A DNA stretch of 64,000 nucleotides from CAZFIM01 sp964519615. GTDB taxonomy: Bacteria; Chloroflexota; Dehalococcoidia; GIF9; UBA5629. Location of the stretch: the NCBI GenBank assembly GCA_964519615.1, contig CAZFIM010000004.1, positions 14,652-78,651 on the forward strand, read 5' to 3'. A model generated the notes under the pieces. It ran no database searches, had not been told where the DNA came from, and saw nothing but the letters and a program-made list of their open reading frames with translations. The translations under genes were made by a program, and so were the position numbers. Position 1 is the first letter of the stretch. Each line of letters begins with the position of its first letter. Shown here one piece after another: positions 25,826 to 35,123 of the stretch.

Positions 25826-26788
25826 ATGAGCACGCCGCATCAGGTTATCCTTGAAGAGCAGAATTTGAATATCAACTCCATCAAGCATGGCAAGTTGACA
25901 TGGTATTATATAGAGAAGCCAACCGTTCAGGAGGTCGCCTTTCTTTCACAGAATTTCAGTTTTCATCCCCTTGACCTGGACGATATACTCAGCCGCGTGC
26001 AGCGGCCCAAGATAGACGAATATGAACACTATCTTTTTCTCGTGCTCCATTTCCCTGTTTTCAATAAGGAAAACAGGGTTACCACCTCCAGCGAAGTGGA
26101 TATTTTCATCGGAGAGAACTATGTAATCACCGTGCACTGCTCAGCAGACTTGAAACCGCTTTCCAAATTGTTTAAGGAGTGCCAGATAGATCTCGATACC
26201 AGGAAAAAATTCATGAGCTACAGCTCCGGTTACCTGCTCTACCATATCCTGGACCGGCTGGTGAACTACTGTTTCCCTATTCTGAATAAAGTAACCGATA
26301 ATATCGAGAAGGTCGAAGATCTCATCTTCACCCGGACAGTGCCGGAAACCGTGCGGGAGATCCTTATGATTCGCAGAGATCTCATCTCCTTCCGGCGTGT
26401 CATTCATCCGCAGATAAGCGTGGTGGATTCGCTGGAGCATGAGGATTATCCTTTCCTGAAAGAAGATCAAGAGATTTACTTCGGCGATATCGCCGACCAC
26501 ACACACAAGATATGGGATGCACTGGAGGACTGTAAAGAGGTAGTAGACGGACTGGCTGAGACCAGCAATTGGCTTACCTCTCACCGGATACAGGAGGTAA
26601 TGCGCATTCTCACCATCTTGACCGCTATCCTTGCTCCGGGTACGCTTATAGCCAGTATTTACGGCATGAATGTAGAACTGCCGGGCGGAGGGTCCGGCAG
26701 CTTGATTCCTCTTGTCATCATTCTCTTTATTATGCTGGGGATCGCCGTAACCATGCTGGTCTTCTTCCGCCGCCGCAACTGGCTCTAA
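25826..26788 (+). CDS. corA: CorA-family magnesium/cobalt transporter
   Basis: 320 residues, the normal size. Seen: a large cytoplasmic N-terminal domain, then two C-terminal membrane helices with the selectivity signature YGMNVELPGG between them and a basic tail FFRRRNWL. Known: a homopentameric channel for Mg2+ (also Co2+ and Ni2+), gated by cytoplasmic Mg. It begins a run of same-strand genes with only short gaps (34 bases to the next). No Mg riboswitch is apparent in the 111-base leader. Confidence 0.95.
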   Translation: MSTPHQVILEEQNLNINSIKHGKLTWYYIEKPTVQEVAFLSQNFSFHPLDLDDILSRVQRPKIDEYEHYLFLVLHFPVFNKENRVTTSSEVDIFIGENYVITVHCSADLKPLSKLFKECQIDLDTRKKFMSYSSGYLLYHILDRLVNYCFPILNKVTDNIEKVEDLIFTRTVPETVREILMIRRDLISFRRVIHPQISVVDSLEHEDYPFLKEDQEIYFGDIADHTHKIWDALEDCKEVVDGLAETSNWLTSHRIQEVMRILTILTAILAPGTLIASIYGMNVELPGGGSGSLIPLVIILFIMLGIAVTMLVFFRRRNWL

Positions 26789-26821
26789 TACCTTTGCCTG
26801 TGTATAATAGCAAGCTGTATC

Positions 26822-27490
26822 ATGAACGTTTCATATAGACTGGTAGTTCTGGCGGCGCTTTTCGTCACCTGTATAATAACTGCTAATATACTGATAGTAA
26901 AACAGATAGCTGTCGCAGGCTTAACGCTGCCTGCCGCCATCATTATTTTTCCGATAAGCTACATCATCAGCGATATTTTGACCGAAGTCTACGGGTACCG
27001 TCAGGCCCGGCGCATAATCTGGCTTGGTTTTGCCTGCAACCTTATAGCCGTCGTTGCCTTTTGGCTCGGCAAAATCCTGCCGCCGGCGCAAGTGTTTCAG
27101 GGTCAGGAAGCTTATGAAAGCATCCTGGGCAGTACACCTCGCTTCCTGCTTGCGTCTTTTGCCGGATATATTGCCGGTGAATTCGCCAACTCATTTATAC
27201 TGGCTAAAATGAAAATCGCAACAGGCGGCAGATGGCTCTGGATGCGTACCATCGGTTCCACACTGGTGGGAGAAGGAATAGATACGGTCTTTGCGCTGAC
27301 AATCGCTCTGGCAGGGATACTGCCGTGGCCGGTACTGGGTGGCATGATTATCGCGCACTGGCTGCTTAAAACAGCGTATGAAATTATCATTACTCCCCTC
27401 ACCTATTATGTGGTAAACTACCTCAAGCGCAAAGAGGATATGGACGTGTACGATGTGGGAACCGATTTCAATCCCCTGCAAATAAATTAA
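26822..27490 (+). CDS. Queuosine precursor transporter (YhhQ/VUT family)
   Basis: 222 residues with about six membrane helices. Seen: TANILIVKQIAVAGLTLPA, ISYIISDILTEVYGYRQAR with the family's conserved DxxTEVYGYRxAR block, FANSFILAKMKIATGGRWLW and RTIGSTLVGEGIDTV. Known: YhhQ imports 7-cyano-7-deazaguanine or 7-aminomethyl-7-deazaguanine for tRNA queuosine. Its stop overlaps the next start by one base (TAATG), so the two are translationally coupled. No other queuosine gene is in the window. Confidence 0.92.
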   Translation: MNVSYRLVVLAALFVTCIITANILIVKQIAVAGLTLPAAIIIFPISYIISDILTEVYGYRQARRIIWLGFACNLIAVVAFWLGKILPPAQVFQGQEAYESILGSTPRFLLASFAGYIAGEFANSFILAKMKIATGGRWLWMRTIGSTLVGEGIDTVFALTIALAGILPWPVLGGMIIAHWLLKTAYEIIITPLTYYVVNYLKRKEDMDVYDVGTDFNPLQIN

Positions 27491-28002
27491 TGAGTGAACG
27501 GTGGTCCGGGGATAGCAGTATGGCGCCGAGATTTATTGTCGACCATAATGTAGGCAAACTTGCCAGGTGGCTGCGGATGATGGGCTACGATTCGCTGCTG
27601 TTTACAGGGGCCGATGACGGTATTATGGTAAAGACGGCACTACAGCAGAAACGTATAATTCTGACCAGAGACAACGGGATCGCAGCACGCCGTCTGGCAG
27701 CAGAGGGAAAGATTACCGTCATTCTTATAAAAGGAGGGGAGCCGGCCAGACAGCTCAGGCAGGTAGCGGAGGCTCTCAAACTGAAACTGAAATATCGTCC
27801 CTTTACACTCTGTCTGGAGTGTAATTGCGAACTTCAAGCACGGACAAAGGAAGAGGTACGCGGCCGTGTGCCGCCTCATGTTTTCAAGACCCGTTCCAGC
27901 TACATGGAATGCCTCTCTTGTCACCGCGTCTATTGGCGCGGCACTCACTGGGAGGCAATGTGTGATACATTGGAGAGATTTGAAAAGGAAATAGCAAGTT
28001 AA
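27490..28002 (+). CDS. Mut7-C (DUF82) PIN-like RNase domain protein with zinc ribbon
   Basis: 170 residues, or 160 if it starts at ATG 27520 (MAPRFIVDHNVGKL), where the family usually begins. Seen: FIVDHNVGKLARWLRMMGYD with the Asp of the PIN-like active site, RIILTRDNG with a second acidic pair, then a C-terminal zinc ribbon CLECNC ... CLSCHRVYWRGTHW. Known: Mut7-C proteins are predicted RNases fused in animals to an exonuclease; bacterial functions are untested. Coupled to the upstream transporter gene. Confidence 0.88.
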   Translation: MSERWSGDSSMAPRFIVDHNVGKLARWLRMMGYDSLLFTGADDGIMVKTALQQKRIILTRDNGIAARRLAAEGKITVILIKGGEPARQLRQVAEALKLKLKYRPFTLCLECNCELQARTKEEVRGRVPPHVFKTRSSYMECLSCHRVYWRGTHWEAMCDTLERFEKEIAS

Positions 28003-28022
28003 TATAAGGGCAGGATAAGCTT

Positions 28023-29594
28023 ATGAAAGTTGTCACCGCTGAACAGATGAAAATGATTGATACCACAGCAGCCGAGCAAGGGCTGCCGACAGAGATATTG
28101 ATGGAAAACGCAGGACGGGCGGTAGCGGAACAGGTCCGCCAGCACATGGGGCAGGTGGCGGGGAAAAACATACTGATACTGGCCGGACCCGGGAACAACG
28201 GCGGGGACGGTCTGGTGGCAGGGCGTTATTTAAGCGATTGGGGTGCTGATGTCACGCTCTATCTGCTCGGCCCGCGTTCCGAGGGCGATAAAAACCTGGC
28301 AATGGCAATAGAGCGCGAGGTGCTCGTACTGTCAGCGGCGGAGGACAAGCGTTTAGGCCAGCTTGATAAACATCTGACATCTGCACACACGATCATAGAT
28401 GCCGTCTTCGGCACCGGCAGGACCAGAGCGATATCGGGCATTTATAAAGATACGCTCGTAAGAATTATCAACGTAAAAAACAGGCGCCCTGAAATTATGG
28501 TTGTTGCCGTCGATATGCCTTCCGGGCTGGATGCCAATACCGGAGCGGTAGACGCCAGTACGCCGTTTGCAGACATTACAGTAACGCTGGGAATGCCCAA
28601 GCCTGGACTGTACAATTTCCCCGGCGCAGAAAGAGCAGGAAAGGTCGTTATTGTCGATATCGGCATTCCGCAGCAGCTTTCCAATGACATCATCACGGAA
28701 TTGATAACAGAGGACTGGGTCAGGTCCATACTGCCTAACCGCCCTGCCAGCGCCAATAAGGGTACGTTCGGAAAGGTCATGACGGTAGCTGGCTCTATTA
28801 ACTATATGGGCGCTGCCTATCTGGCCTGCATGGGAGCGGCGCGAACCGGGGCAGGGCTGGTTACCCTGGCAACGGCAAAAAGCCTTCAGACCGCGCTTGC
28901 CGCCAAACTGACTGAAACAACCTACCTTCCTCTTGCTGAAGCCACAGCAGGAAGAATTGCTCCAGAAGCAGCCTCTACTCTGGAAAAGAATATAGGGGGC
29001 TACAATGTTCTGTTGATGGGATGTGGGCTGGGACAGCACCCGGCTACAGTGGAATTCGTCAGATCCGCACTGCTGGAAAAAAACATGACCGCCAATAAAT
29101 CGGTCGTATTGGATGCTGATGCACTCAACGCACTGGCCACCATCCCGCAATGGTGGCAGAGACTGAAAGGGAATGCTATACTAACCCCGCATCCGGGAGA
29201 GATGGCGCGGCTGACCAAGGCTGATCTGGAGGAGGTCCAGCAGAACAGGCTGGAGTCCGCCCGGGGCGCGGCCGCCTGGTGGAAACAGGTGGTTGTGCTG
29301 AAAGGCGCCTATACCATAGTTGCGGCACCGGATGGCAGGGCGAAAATCAACCCCTGTGCGAGCGCAGCTCTGGCCAGCGCCGGCACAGGGGACGTACTGG
29401 CAGGCATTATCGCCGGGCTTGCCGCACAGGGGCTCGATACGTTCGATGCAGCCGCCTGCGGCGTATATCTGCACTGCCGTGCAGCCCAGACCGCAGCAGC
29501 AATCATGGGAGACAGCGGAATACTGGCAGGAGATCTACTGCCGCTGCTGCCGAAAGTAATACATACTATAAAACACCCTGAAGAGGACAGGTAG
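28023..29594 (+). CDS. nnr: Bifunctional NAD(P)HX epimerase / ADP-dependent dehydratase
   Basis: 523 residues, two domains as in E. coli YjeF. Seen: N-terminal epimerase (about 1-215) with MENAGRAVAE and GPGNNGGDGLVAGRYL, and C-terminal ribokinase-like dehydratase (about 225-515) with TPHPGEMARL and the nucleotide motif AGTGDVLAGIIAGL. Known: repairs hydrated NADH/NADPH, epimerising R to S and removing water with ADP. AGGATAAGC precedes the ATG. Part of a co-directional run with coaX and coaBC, a cofactor-maintenance cluster. Confidence 0.96.
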   Translation: MKVVTAEQMKMIDTTAAEQGLPTEILMENAGRAVAEQVRQHMGQVAGKNILILAGPGNNGGDGLVAGRYLSDWGADVTLYLLGPRSEGDKNLAMAIEREVLVLSAAEDKRLGQLDKHLTSAHTIIDAVFGTGRTRAISGIYKDTLVRIINVKNRRPEIMVVAVDMPSGLDANTGAVDASTPFADITVTLGMPKPGLYNFPGAERAGKVVIVDIGIPQQLSNDIITELITEDWVRSILPNRPASANKGTFGKVMTVAGSINYMGAAYLACMGAARTGAGLVTLATAKSLQTALAAKLTETTYLPLAEATAGRIAPEAASTLEKNIGGYNVLLMGCGLGQHPATVEFVRSALLEKNMTANKSVVLDADALNALATIPQWWQRLKGNAILTPHPGEMARLTKADLEEVQQNRLESARGAAAWWKQVVVLKGAYTIVAAPDGRAKINPCASAALASAGTGDVLAGIIAGLAAQGLDTFDAAACGVYLHCRAAQTAAAIMGDSGILAGDLLPLLPKVIHTIKHPEEDR

Positions 29595-29615
29595 AATAAG
29601 AGCCGGAGCGCAATA

Positions 29616-30404
29616 ATGTTACTGGCAATCGATATAGGTAACTCGAATATCGTTCTGGGCGTTTTCAACGGCAAAGAGCTCATAGGAACATGGAGGATAG
29701 TGACCGCTGTCCACCGCATGCCGGATGAATATACCAGCCTGATCCTCAGCTTCTTCAACCGCTCCGGCATCGATGCTGAAGATATAAGGGATGCTGTCGT
29801 GGGGAGCGTCGTACCTCCGCTCGTTCCGGTATTTACGGAAGTATGCCAGCGAACGTTCTCCGTAACGCCTTTGATTGTGGAAGCAGGCATCAAGACCGGC
29901 ATACGTATCAATATGGACAATCCCCGGGAAGTAGGCGCAGACCGCATTATTAATGCGGTGGGAGCCTATAAGCTTTACGGCGGCCCGGCTATTATCATAG
30001 ATCTGGGCACGGCAACCACTTTCGATGTAATATCGGCGGACGGGACCTATATGGGCGGGGCTATTGCACCGGGTATCGCTATCGCCACGGAGGCCCTTTT
30101 TTCCCGTACAGCCGTACTACCGCGTGTGGAACTGGTACATCCCAAACGGGCTATCGGCACCAGCACTATAGCTGCCATGAATTCCGGCATCGTCTACGGC
30201 TATGTAGGACTTATCGAAGGACTGGTAGCACGTATAAAAAAAGAATTAGGTGATAATCCCAGGGTTATCGCTACCGGCGGTTATGCTAAGCTTCTGTCGG
30301 CTGAAACATCTACCATAGATACGGTCGAACGGGATATCACCATGGTGGGAATGCGTCTCATATATGAGATGAACAGAGACTACGACAAAGGGGAGGGGAA
30401 ATGA
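29616..30404 (+). CDS. coaX: Type III pantothenate kinase
   Basis: 262 residues, first step of CoA synthesis (pantothenate to 4'-phosphopantothenate). Seen: ASKHA-fold phosphate loop AIDIGNSNIVLGVF at the start, GADRIINAVGAY with the catalytic Asp, DLGTATTFDV and GGAIAPGIAIATEALF. Type III enzymes need a monovalent cation and are not inhibited by CoA. It overlaps coaBC by four bases (ATGA), so pantothenate activation and the next two CoA steps are co-made. Confidence 0.97.
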   Translation: MLLAIDIGNSNIVLGVFNGKELIGTWRIVTAVHRMPDEYTSLILSFFNRSGIDAEDIRDAVVGSVVPPLVPVFTEVCQRTFSVTPLIVEAGIKTGIRINMDNPREVGADRIINAVGAYKLYGGPAIIIDLGTATTFDVISADGTYMGGAIAPGIAIATEALFSRTAVLPRVELVHPKRAIGTSTIAAMNSGIVYGYVGLIEGLVARIKKELGDNPRVIATGGYAKLLSAETSTIDTVERDITMVGMRLIYEMNRDYDKGEGK

Positions 30405-31597
30405 GTTTGAAGGGAAAGACCATCGTGCTGGGAATAACCGGCAGTATCGCCGCCTATAAGTCGGTAGACCTGGCCAGCAAGCTTTCTCAGGCCGGAGCGC
30501 GGGTGGACGTTATAATGACGGAATCAGCCATGGAATTTATTACTCCCCTCACCTTCCGCAACATCACTGCCAGACCGGTGGTGACAGGCATGTTCGACCT
30601 GACATCTGAGTACAGCGTGGAACACGTTGCCTTGGCCGAGGCTGCGGACATCGTGGTGATCGCTCCTGCGACCGCTAATATCATCGCCAAACTAGCGGTG
30701 GGACTGGCCGATGATATGATAAGCTGCACCGTTCTGGCGACAACCGCACCGGTGATAATTGCCCCCGCCATGAACGTAAATATGTATGAGAACTCCGTCA
30801 CACAGGAGAATATCGCAAAACTCAAGTCGCGAGGCATAACCTTCGTCGGCCCGCAGTACGGCAGACTGGCATCGGGCCGCATGGGGTTGGGACGGCTGAT
30901 CGATATAGAGGACATCGTTGACAGCATCAACCGAACGCTGGGGGCCAAAGGGGACCTGGCAGGAAGAAAGATCATCGTCACAGCAGGGGGCACACAGGAG
31001 CCGCTGGACCCTGTACGCTGTCTTACCAATAATTCCTCCGGCAAGATGGGCTACGCTCTCGCTACGGCAGCGCGCAACCGCGGAGCGGAGGTTACACTTA
31101 TCAGCGGAGGCTGCTCGCTGCGCAAGCCCGGAGACATCACAGTCATTGATGTATGCACCGCTCAGGATATGTACGAAGCGGTAGACAAGGCATCCACGGA
31201 TGCGGACGCTCTCATCATGGCGGCGGCGGTAGCTGACTACCGCCCGGCGAAAGCCTCATCACAGAAGATAAAGAGGGAATCACAACCGGAGTTGACCTTA
31301 AAGCTGGAGCGCACGCCGGATGTGTTGGCACAGGTACGGGGCAATTTCCTGCGCGTGGGTTTTGCCGCCGAAAGTCAAAATCTGCTGGAGAATGCCAGAG
31401 CCAAACTTCAGAAAAAAGAGCTGGACCTGATCGTGGCAAATGATATCACTCTCCCCGGCAGCGGTATTGGCGCAGACAGCAATCAGGTCACTATCATCGA
31501 TCGTGACGGCAACGTACAGGCGCTGCCCCTTATGCCAAAAGACGAGGTCGCAGATAAAATACTGGATAAGGTGGCTCTGCTTTTGTGCAAAATCTAG
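30401..31597 (+). CDS. coaBC: Bifunctional phosphopantothenoylcysteine decarboxylase / synthetase
   Basis: 398 residues. Seen: N-terminal CoaC flavoprotein (about 1-185) with GITGSIAAYKS, VEHVALAEAAD (catalytic His) and APAMNVNMYEN, then CoaB (about 190-398) with VTAGGTQEPLDPVR, NNSSGKMGYALA and the Lys region AAAVADYRP. Known: couples 4'-phosphopantothenate to cysteine with CTP and decarboxylates the product. Normal length and intact motifs. Overlaps coaX. Confidence 0.97.
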   Translation: MSLKGKTIVLGITGSIAAYKSVDLASKLSQAGARVDVIMTESAMEFITPLTFRNITARPVVTGMFDLTSEYSVEHVALAEAADIVVIAPATANIIAKLAVGLADDMISCTVLATTAPVIIAPAMNVNMYENSVTQENIAKLKSRGITFVGPQYGRLASGRMGLGRLIDIEDIVDSINRTLGAKGDLAGRKIIVTAGGTQEPLDPVRCLTNNSSGKMGYALATAARNRGAEVTLISGGCSLRKPGDITVIDVCTAQDMYEAVDKASTDADALIMAAAVADYRPAKASSQKIKRESQPELTLKLERTPDVLAQVRGNFLRVGFAAESQNLLENARAKLQKKELDLIVANDITLPGSGIGADSNQVTIIDRDGNVQALPLMPKDEVADKILDKVALLLCKI

Positions 31598-31754
31598 CCC
31601 GCCTGTATGGTGATTATTGCTTCAAGATGCTAATATTATGCGTTTTCAGCTATACTTAGTGATATTATTTTAACAGGCGGCAACTGCCGTTTTTAAGAGG
31701 CCGCTCCATAGAGGCCTGTTTATTCTAACCGTTAATAAAGAGAAGGACCGAACC

Positions 31755-34412
31755 ATGTCAGACATTCCAAAAGCATATGAACCGGGCAGCGTGGAGCAGA
31801 AGTTGTACTCTTTCTGGATGGAGAAGGGATACTTCACTCCCGTTATCGACCCCTCCAAGCAGCCCTTCACTATTATTATGCCGCCTCCCAATGTTACCGG
31901 CGGACTGCATGTAGGTCATGCCCTTACAGCGGTCCTTGAAGATATCGTAACCAGGTGGCACCGTATGCGCGGCGAGCCCACCCTCTGGCTTCCCGGAGTG
32001 GACCATGCCGGCATTGCCACACAGGTTATCGTGGAGCAGAAGCTGGCTCGCGAGGGAATAGACCGCCACCAGCTCGGGCGCGAGAAATTTATCGAGCGTG
32101 TCTGGGAATGGGTGGCACAGGCGCGAACGGAGATAACCGTACAACATCAGCGGCTGGGTGCCTCCTGTGATTGGACGCGTGAACGCTTCACGCTGGATGA
32201 AGGTCCTGCTCTGGCGGTGCGTACCGCCTTCGTACGCCTGTTCGAGAAAGGGCTCATCTATCAGGGTGAACGCATCATCAACTGGTGCCCGCGCTGCCGC
32301 ACCGCCCTTTCTGATCTGGAGGTCCAGCACAAGGATATCACCGGCAACCTCTACTATATGCGTTATCCTTTTGCAGATAGCAGCGGATACGTCACCGTGG
32401 CCACCACGCGCCCTGAAACATATCTGGGAGATACTGCGGTAGCAGTCAATCCCGATGACCCCCGTTACCGCGGTATGGCAGGAAAACAGGTCAGGCTGCC
32501 GGTTATAGGCCGGGTCATACCAATGGTGGCGGACAGTGCAGTTGACCCCTCCTTCGGCACCGGCGCAGTCAAGATTACCCCTGCTCACGATCCCGCTGAT
32601 TTCGAGATGTCGCAAAGGCAAAACCTGCCTATTATCCATATTATGAACCCTGACGCCACCATGAACTCCGAGGCCGGTCCCTATGAGGGGATGGACCGCA
32701 TCGCGGCGCGCAAAAAGGTCATAGAAGATTTTGAGAGCGCCGGACTGCTGGAAAAGGTGGAGCCCCATGCCCACGCCGTGGGCCACTGCTTCCGCTGCGG
32801 TACTATGGTAGAACCCAATGTAAGCAAACAGTGGTTCGTGAGGATGGAGCCGCTGGCTAAAAAAGCCATTGAGGTCGTCAAAGATGGGCATATAATTATC
32901 GTACCGGAGAGGTTCAACAAGGTCTATTTCAACTGGATGGAGAACATCAGGGACTGGTGCATCAGCCGCCAACTCTGGTGGGGACACCGTATTCCCGTCT
33001 GGTACTGCCAGCAGTGCGGGCAGGTGATTGCCTCCATCGAAGACCCAACCGCGTGCCCGGCATGCGGCTCATCCGAGCTCCTGCAGGACCCGGACGTGCT
33101 CGATACCTGGTTCAGCTCCGGCCTCTGGCCGCACTCCACACTGGGCTGGCCGGCACAGACAGAGGACCTTGGCTACTTCTATCCCACCTCAGTCATGGTA
33201 ACCGGATACGATATCCTCTTCTTCTGGGTGGCCAGAATGATAATGATGGGCATAGAGGATACCGGCGATATTCCCTTCCGCGCCGTCTATTTGAACGGTC
33301 TTATCAGGGATGAAAAGGGCGAAAAGATGAGCAAGATGAAAGGCAATGTACTCGATCCCGTGGTTGTTATTGAGCAGTACGGGACGGATGCACTGCGCTT
33401 TGCCCTGACCACCGGCACCACACCGGGCAATGATATCAACCTGGGCCAGCACAGGCTGGAGGCAGGCAGGAACTTCGCCAATAAGCTCTGGAACGCCGCA
33501 CGCTTCGTTCTGCAGAGCATGGACAACAGCACGCTGAGCCCGGAACAGTTCATACGGAAAAAAGTAAAGGTGGACAGCCTGGAGGACCGCTGGATACTGA
33601 GCAGATTAAGCAGCCTTACCGTGAAAGTGGAAGAGCTCATGGATAACTTCCTGTTCGGTGAAGCCGAACAAGCTATACACGATTTCTTCTGGAACGAGTA
33701 CTGCGACTGGTATATCGAGATGGCCAAACTGCGCCTGGCAGACGAGAAAAACTCGCCTCTGCCGGTGCTGGCTGCAGTGCTCGAGATCACTCTGCGGCTG
33801 CTGCACCCCTTCATGCCCTTCATCACTGAAGAGCTGTGGCAGAAGCTTAAAGACCGCCTCCCATCCGGCACGCTGGAAGCAGAGGCGCTTATTGTGGCAC
33901 CCTATCCCTGCGCAGATAAAGAGCTTCTTGATTCCGGGGCGGACCGCGCAATGGAGGCCATCATCGAGATCGTCCGCGCCATCCGCAATGCCCGCGCCGA
34001 ATACAAGGTACCCCAGGGCAAATGGATAGAAGCCCACATTTATACGGACAGTCTCTCGCAAACCGCCGCCGGGCAGGCTGCCGCCATTGAAACACTGGCT
34101 AAGGCCAGGCCGCTCTCCATACTGCGCCGTAATGAACGCCTCGCCGAGGGAGAAAAGGCGCTGGCGATAGTACTTGCGGAAGGTGAAGTAGTGCTTCCCT
34201 GGGCGGATATGGTGGATGTAGAGGCAGAGAAAGTGCGCCTGACAAATGAGATTGCCATCCTTGAACGGGAGATTGGGCGTCTGGAGGGCAGGTTAAAGGA
34301 TGAGGCTTTCATCACCAAAGCACCCGCCCAGGTGGTGGATAAAGAGCGCAGCAAAGCCGCATCATATCAGGATAAATTGAAGCGGCTCAACCAGGAACTG
34401 GCACAGCTTTAG
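31755..34412 (+). CDS. valS: Valyl-tRNA synthetase
   Basis: 885 residues, class Ia. Seen: PPPNVTGGLHVGHAL (HIGH region), the editing domain with TTRPETYLGDTAVAVNP and KITPAHDPADFEM, zinc-knuckle cysteines FRCGTM and CQQCGQ ... CPACGS, the second active-site loop EKMSKMKGNVLDP (Met where most have Ser after KMSK), an anticodon domain, and the C-terminal coiled coil (about 815-885) typical of ValRS. AAGGA precedes ATG. The 157-base leader has no T-box element (no GGTGGNACCGCG), only two small GC hairpins near 31676 and 31699. Confidence 0.97.
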   Translation: MSDIPKAYEPGSVEQKLYSFWMEKGYFTPVIDPSKQPFTIIMPPPNVTGGLHVGHALTAVLEDIVTRWHRMRGEPTLWLPGVDHAGIATQVIVEQKLAREGIDRHQLGREKFIERVWEWVAQARTEITVQHQRLGASCDWTRERFTLDEGPALAVRTAFVRLFEKGLIYQGERIINWCPRCRTALSDLEVQHKDITGNLYYMRYPFADSSGYVTVATTRPETYLGDTAVAVNPDDPRYRGMAGKQVRLPVIGRVIPMVADSAVDPSFGTGAVKITPAHDPADFEMSQRQNLPIIHIMNPDATMNSEAGPYEGMDRIAARKKVIEDFESAGLLEKVEPHAHAVGHCFRCGTMVEPNVSKQWFVRMEPLAKKAIEVVKDGHIIIVPERFNKVYFNWMENIRDWCISRQLWWGHRIPVWYCQQCGQVIASIEDPTACPACGSSELLQDPDVLDTWFSSGLWPHSTLGWPAQTEDLGYFYPTSVMVTGYDILFFWVARMIMMGIEDTGDIPFRAVYLNGLIRDEKGEKMSKMKGNVLDPVVVIEQYGTDALRFALTTGTTPGNDINLGQHRLEAGRNFANKLWNAARFVLQSMDNSTLSPEQFIRKKVKVDSLEDRWILSRLSSLTVKVEELMDNFLFGEAEQAIHDFFWNEYCDWYIEMAKLRLADEKNSPLPVLAAVLEITLRLLHPFMPFITEELWQKLKDRLPSGTLEAEALIVAPYPCADKELLDSGADRAMEAIIEIVRAIRNARAEYKVPQGKWIEAHIYTDSLSQTAAGQAAAIETLAKARPLSILRRNERLAEGEKALAIVLAEGEVVLPWADMVDVEAEKVRLTNEIAILEREIGRLEGRLKDEAFITKAPAQVVDKERSKAASYQDKLKRLNQELAQL

Positions 34413-34427
34413 ACGCCGGATCGTCCG

Positions 34428-35114
34428 TTACAGCATTTTCATCTTGCGCTCCATGTGAAGCATGGCCTTCTTCGTATCGCTTGCCATACGTGATTTATCG
34501 CTGTGCTTAAGGCGGTATTTGAAAAGCCAGTAAAGGAACTCTTTCATCTCCCCCAGATCGATATGCCGTGGGCGGGGATAATGCTTCTCTCTTCTGAACT
34601 CATCGAGCAGCACCTGTTGGGGAGCCCCGTAGATACGGTTGTAGGCGGTAGTAAGGTTATCATCGTCGCTAGCTCCGCCGAATACGCGGGTTTCCTTGCG
34701 TACTTCATTAACTACCGCTGAGATCAAAGCCTCCTCCACCAGAACACCGTAGAGGTAGTTAAGATAGGCGCGGTATTTGGCCGGACCCATCAATGACTTC
34801 ATCTCGTCTTTATTTAACCTCTGCGGCGGCCTGTCATTAAAAAGCAGAGCGTTTCTTTCTTGCTCAGGTACCGCATCGCCGCTCTCCAGCAGCAGTCTTT
34901 CGGCAAGGAGCAGCCAGTCGAAGGCCTCATTATCTATTAAATAGCGCCAGTGGCGTCCGTTGTAATCCTCCTCGGCGCTCGTCCACAAGCTGATTGCTTC
35001 CAGCAGAGCAATATACCAGTCCTTTCCCTCAGCCAACGCCTCTTTAAAATGAGTAATAGCCTTGCTATCACATTCCGGCATCTGCTGCCGCCTATTTTGT
35101 TCTTCTGATGACAT
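34428..35114 (-). CDS. Unrecognised soluble protein
   Basis: 228 residues, mostly helical and highly charged, with a basic C-terminus (SDTKKAMLHMERKMKML). Seen: no signal, membrane helix, cysteine pair or nucleotide motif; conserved-looking patches are HWRYLIDNEAFDWLLLAERLL, KYRAYLNYLYGVLVEEAL and FLYWLFKYRLKHSDKSRM. It starts nine bases after polX stops on the same strand, so it is probably the second gene of a polX operon and may aid DNA repair or be structural; this is only context. It is convergent with valS. Confidence 0.75.
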   Translation of the reverse strand: MSSEEQNRRQQMPECDSKAITHFKEALAEGKDWYIALLEAISLWTSAEEDYNGRHWRYLIDNEAFDWLLLAERLLLESGDAVPEQERNALLFNDRPPQRLNKDEMKSLMGPAKYRAYLNYLYGVLVEEALISAVVNEVRKETRVFGGASDDDNLTTAYNRIYGAPQQVLLDEFRREKHYPRPRHIDLGEMKEFLYWLFKYRLKHSDKSRMASDTKKAMLHMERKMKML

Positions 35115-35123
35115 GGCCCCTGA

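Noticed and set aside
31598..31754. Possible T-box riboswitch before valS
   Set aside because: No GGTGGNACCGCG-like antiterminator or specifier loop; only two small hairpins.
31758..32987. 409-codon minus-strand open frame
   Set aside because: It is antisense to valS, which has all its synthetase motifs; the translation is rich in His and Arg with no recognisable domain.
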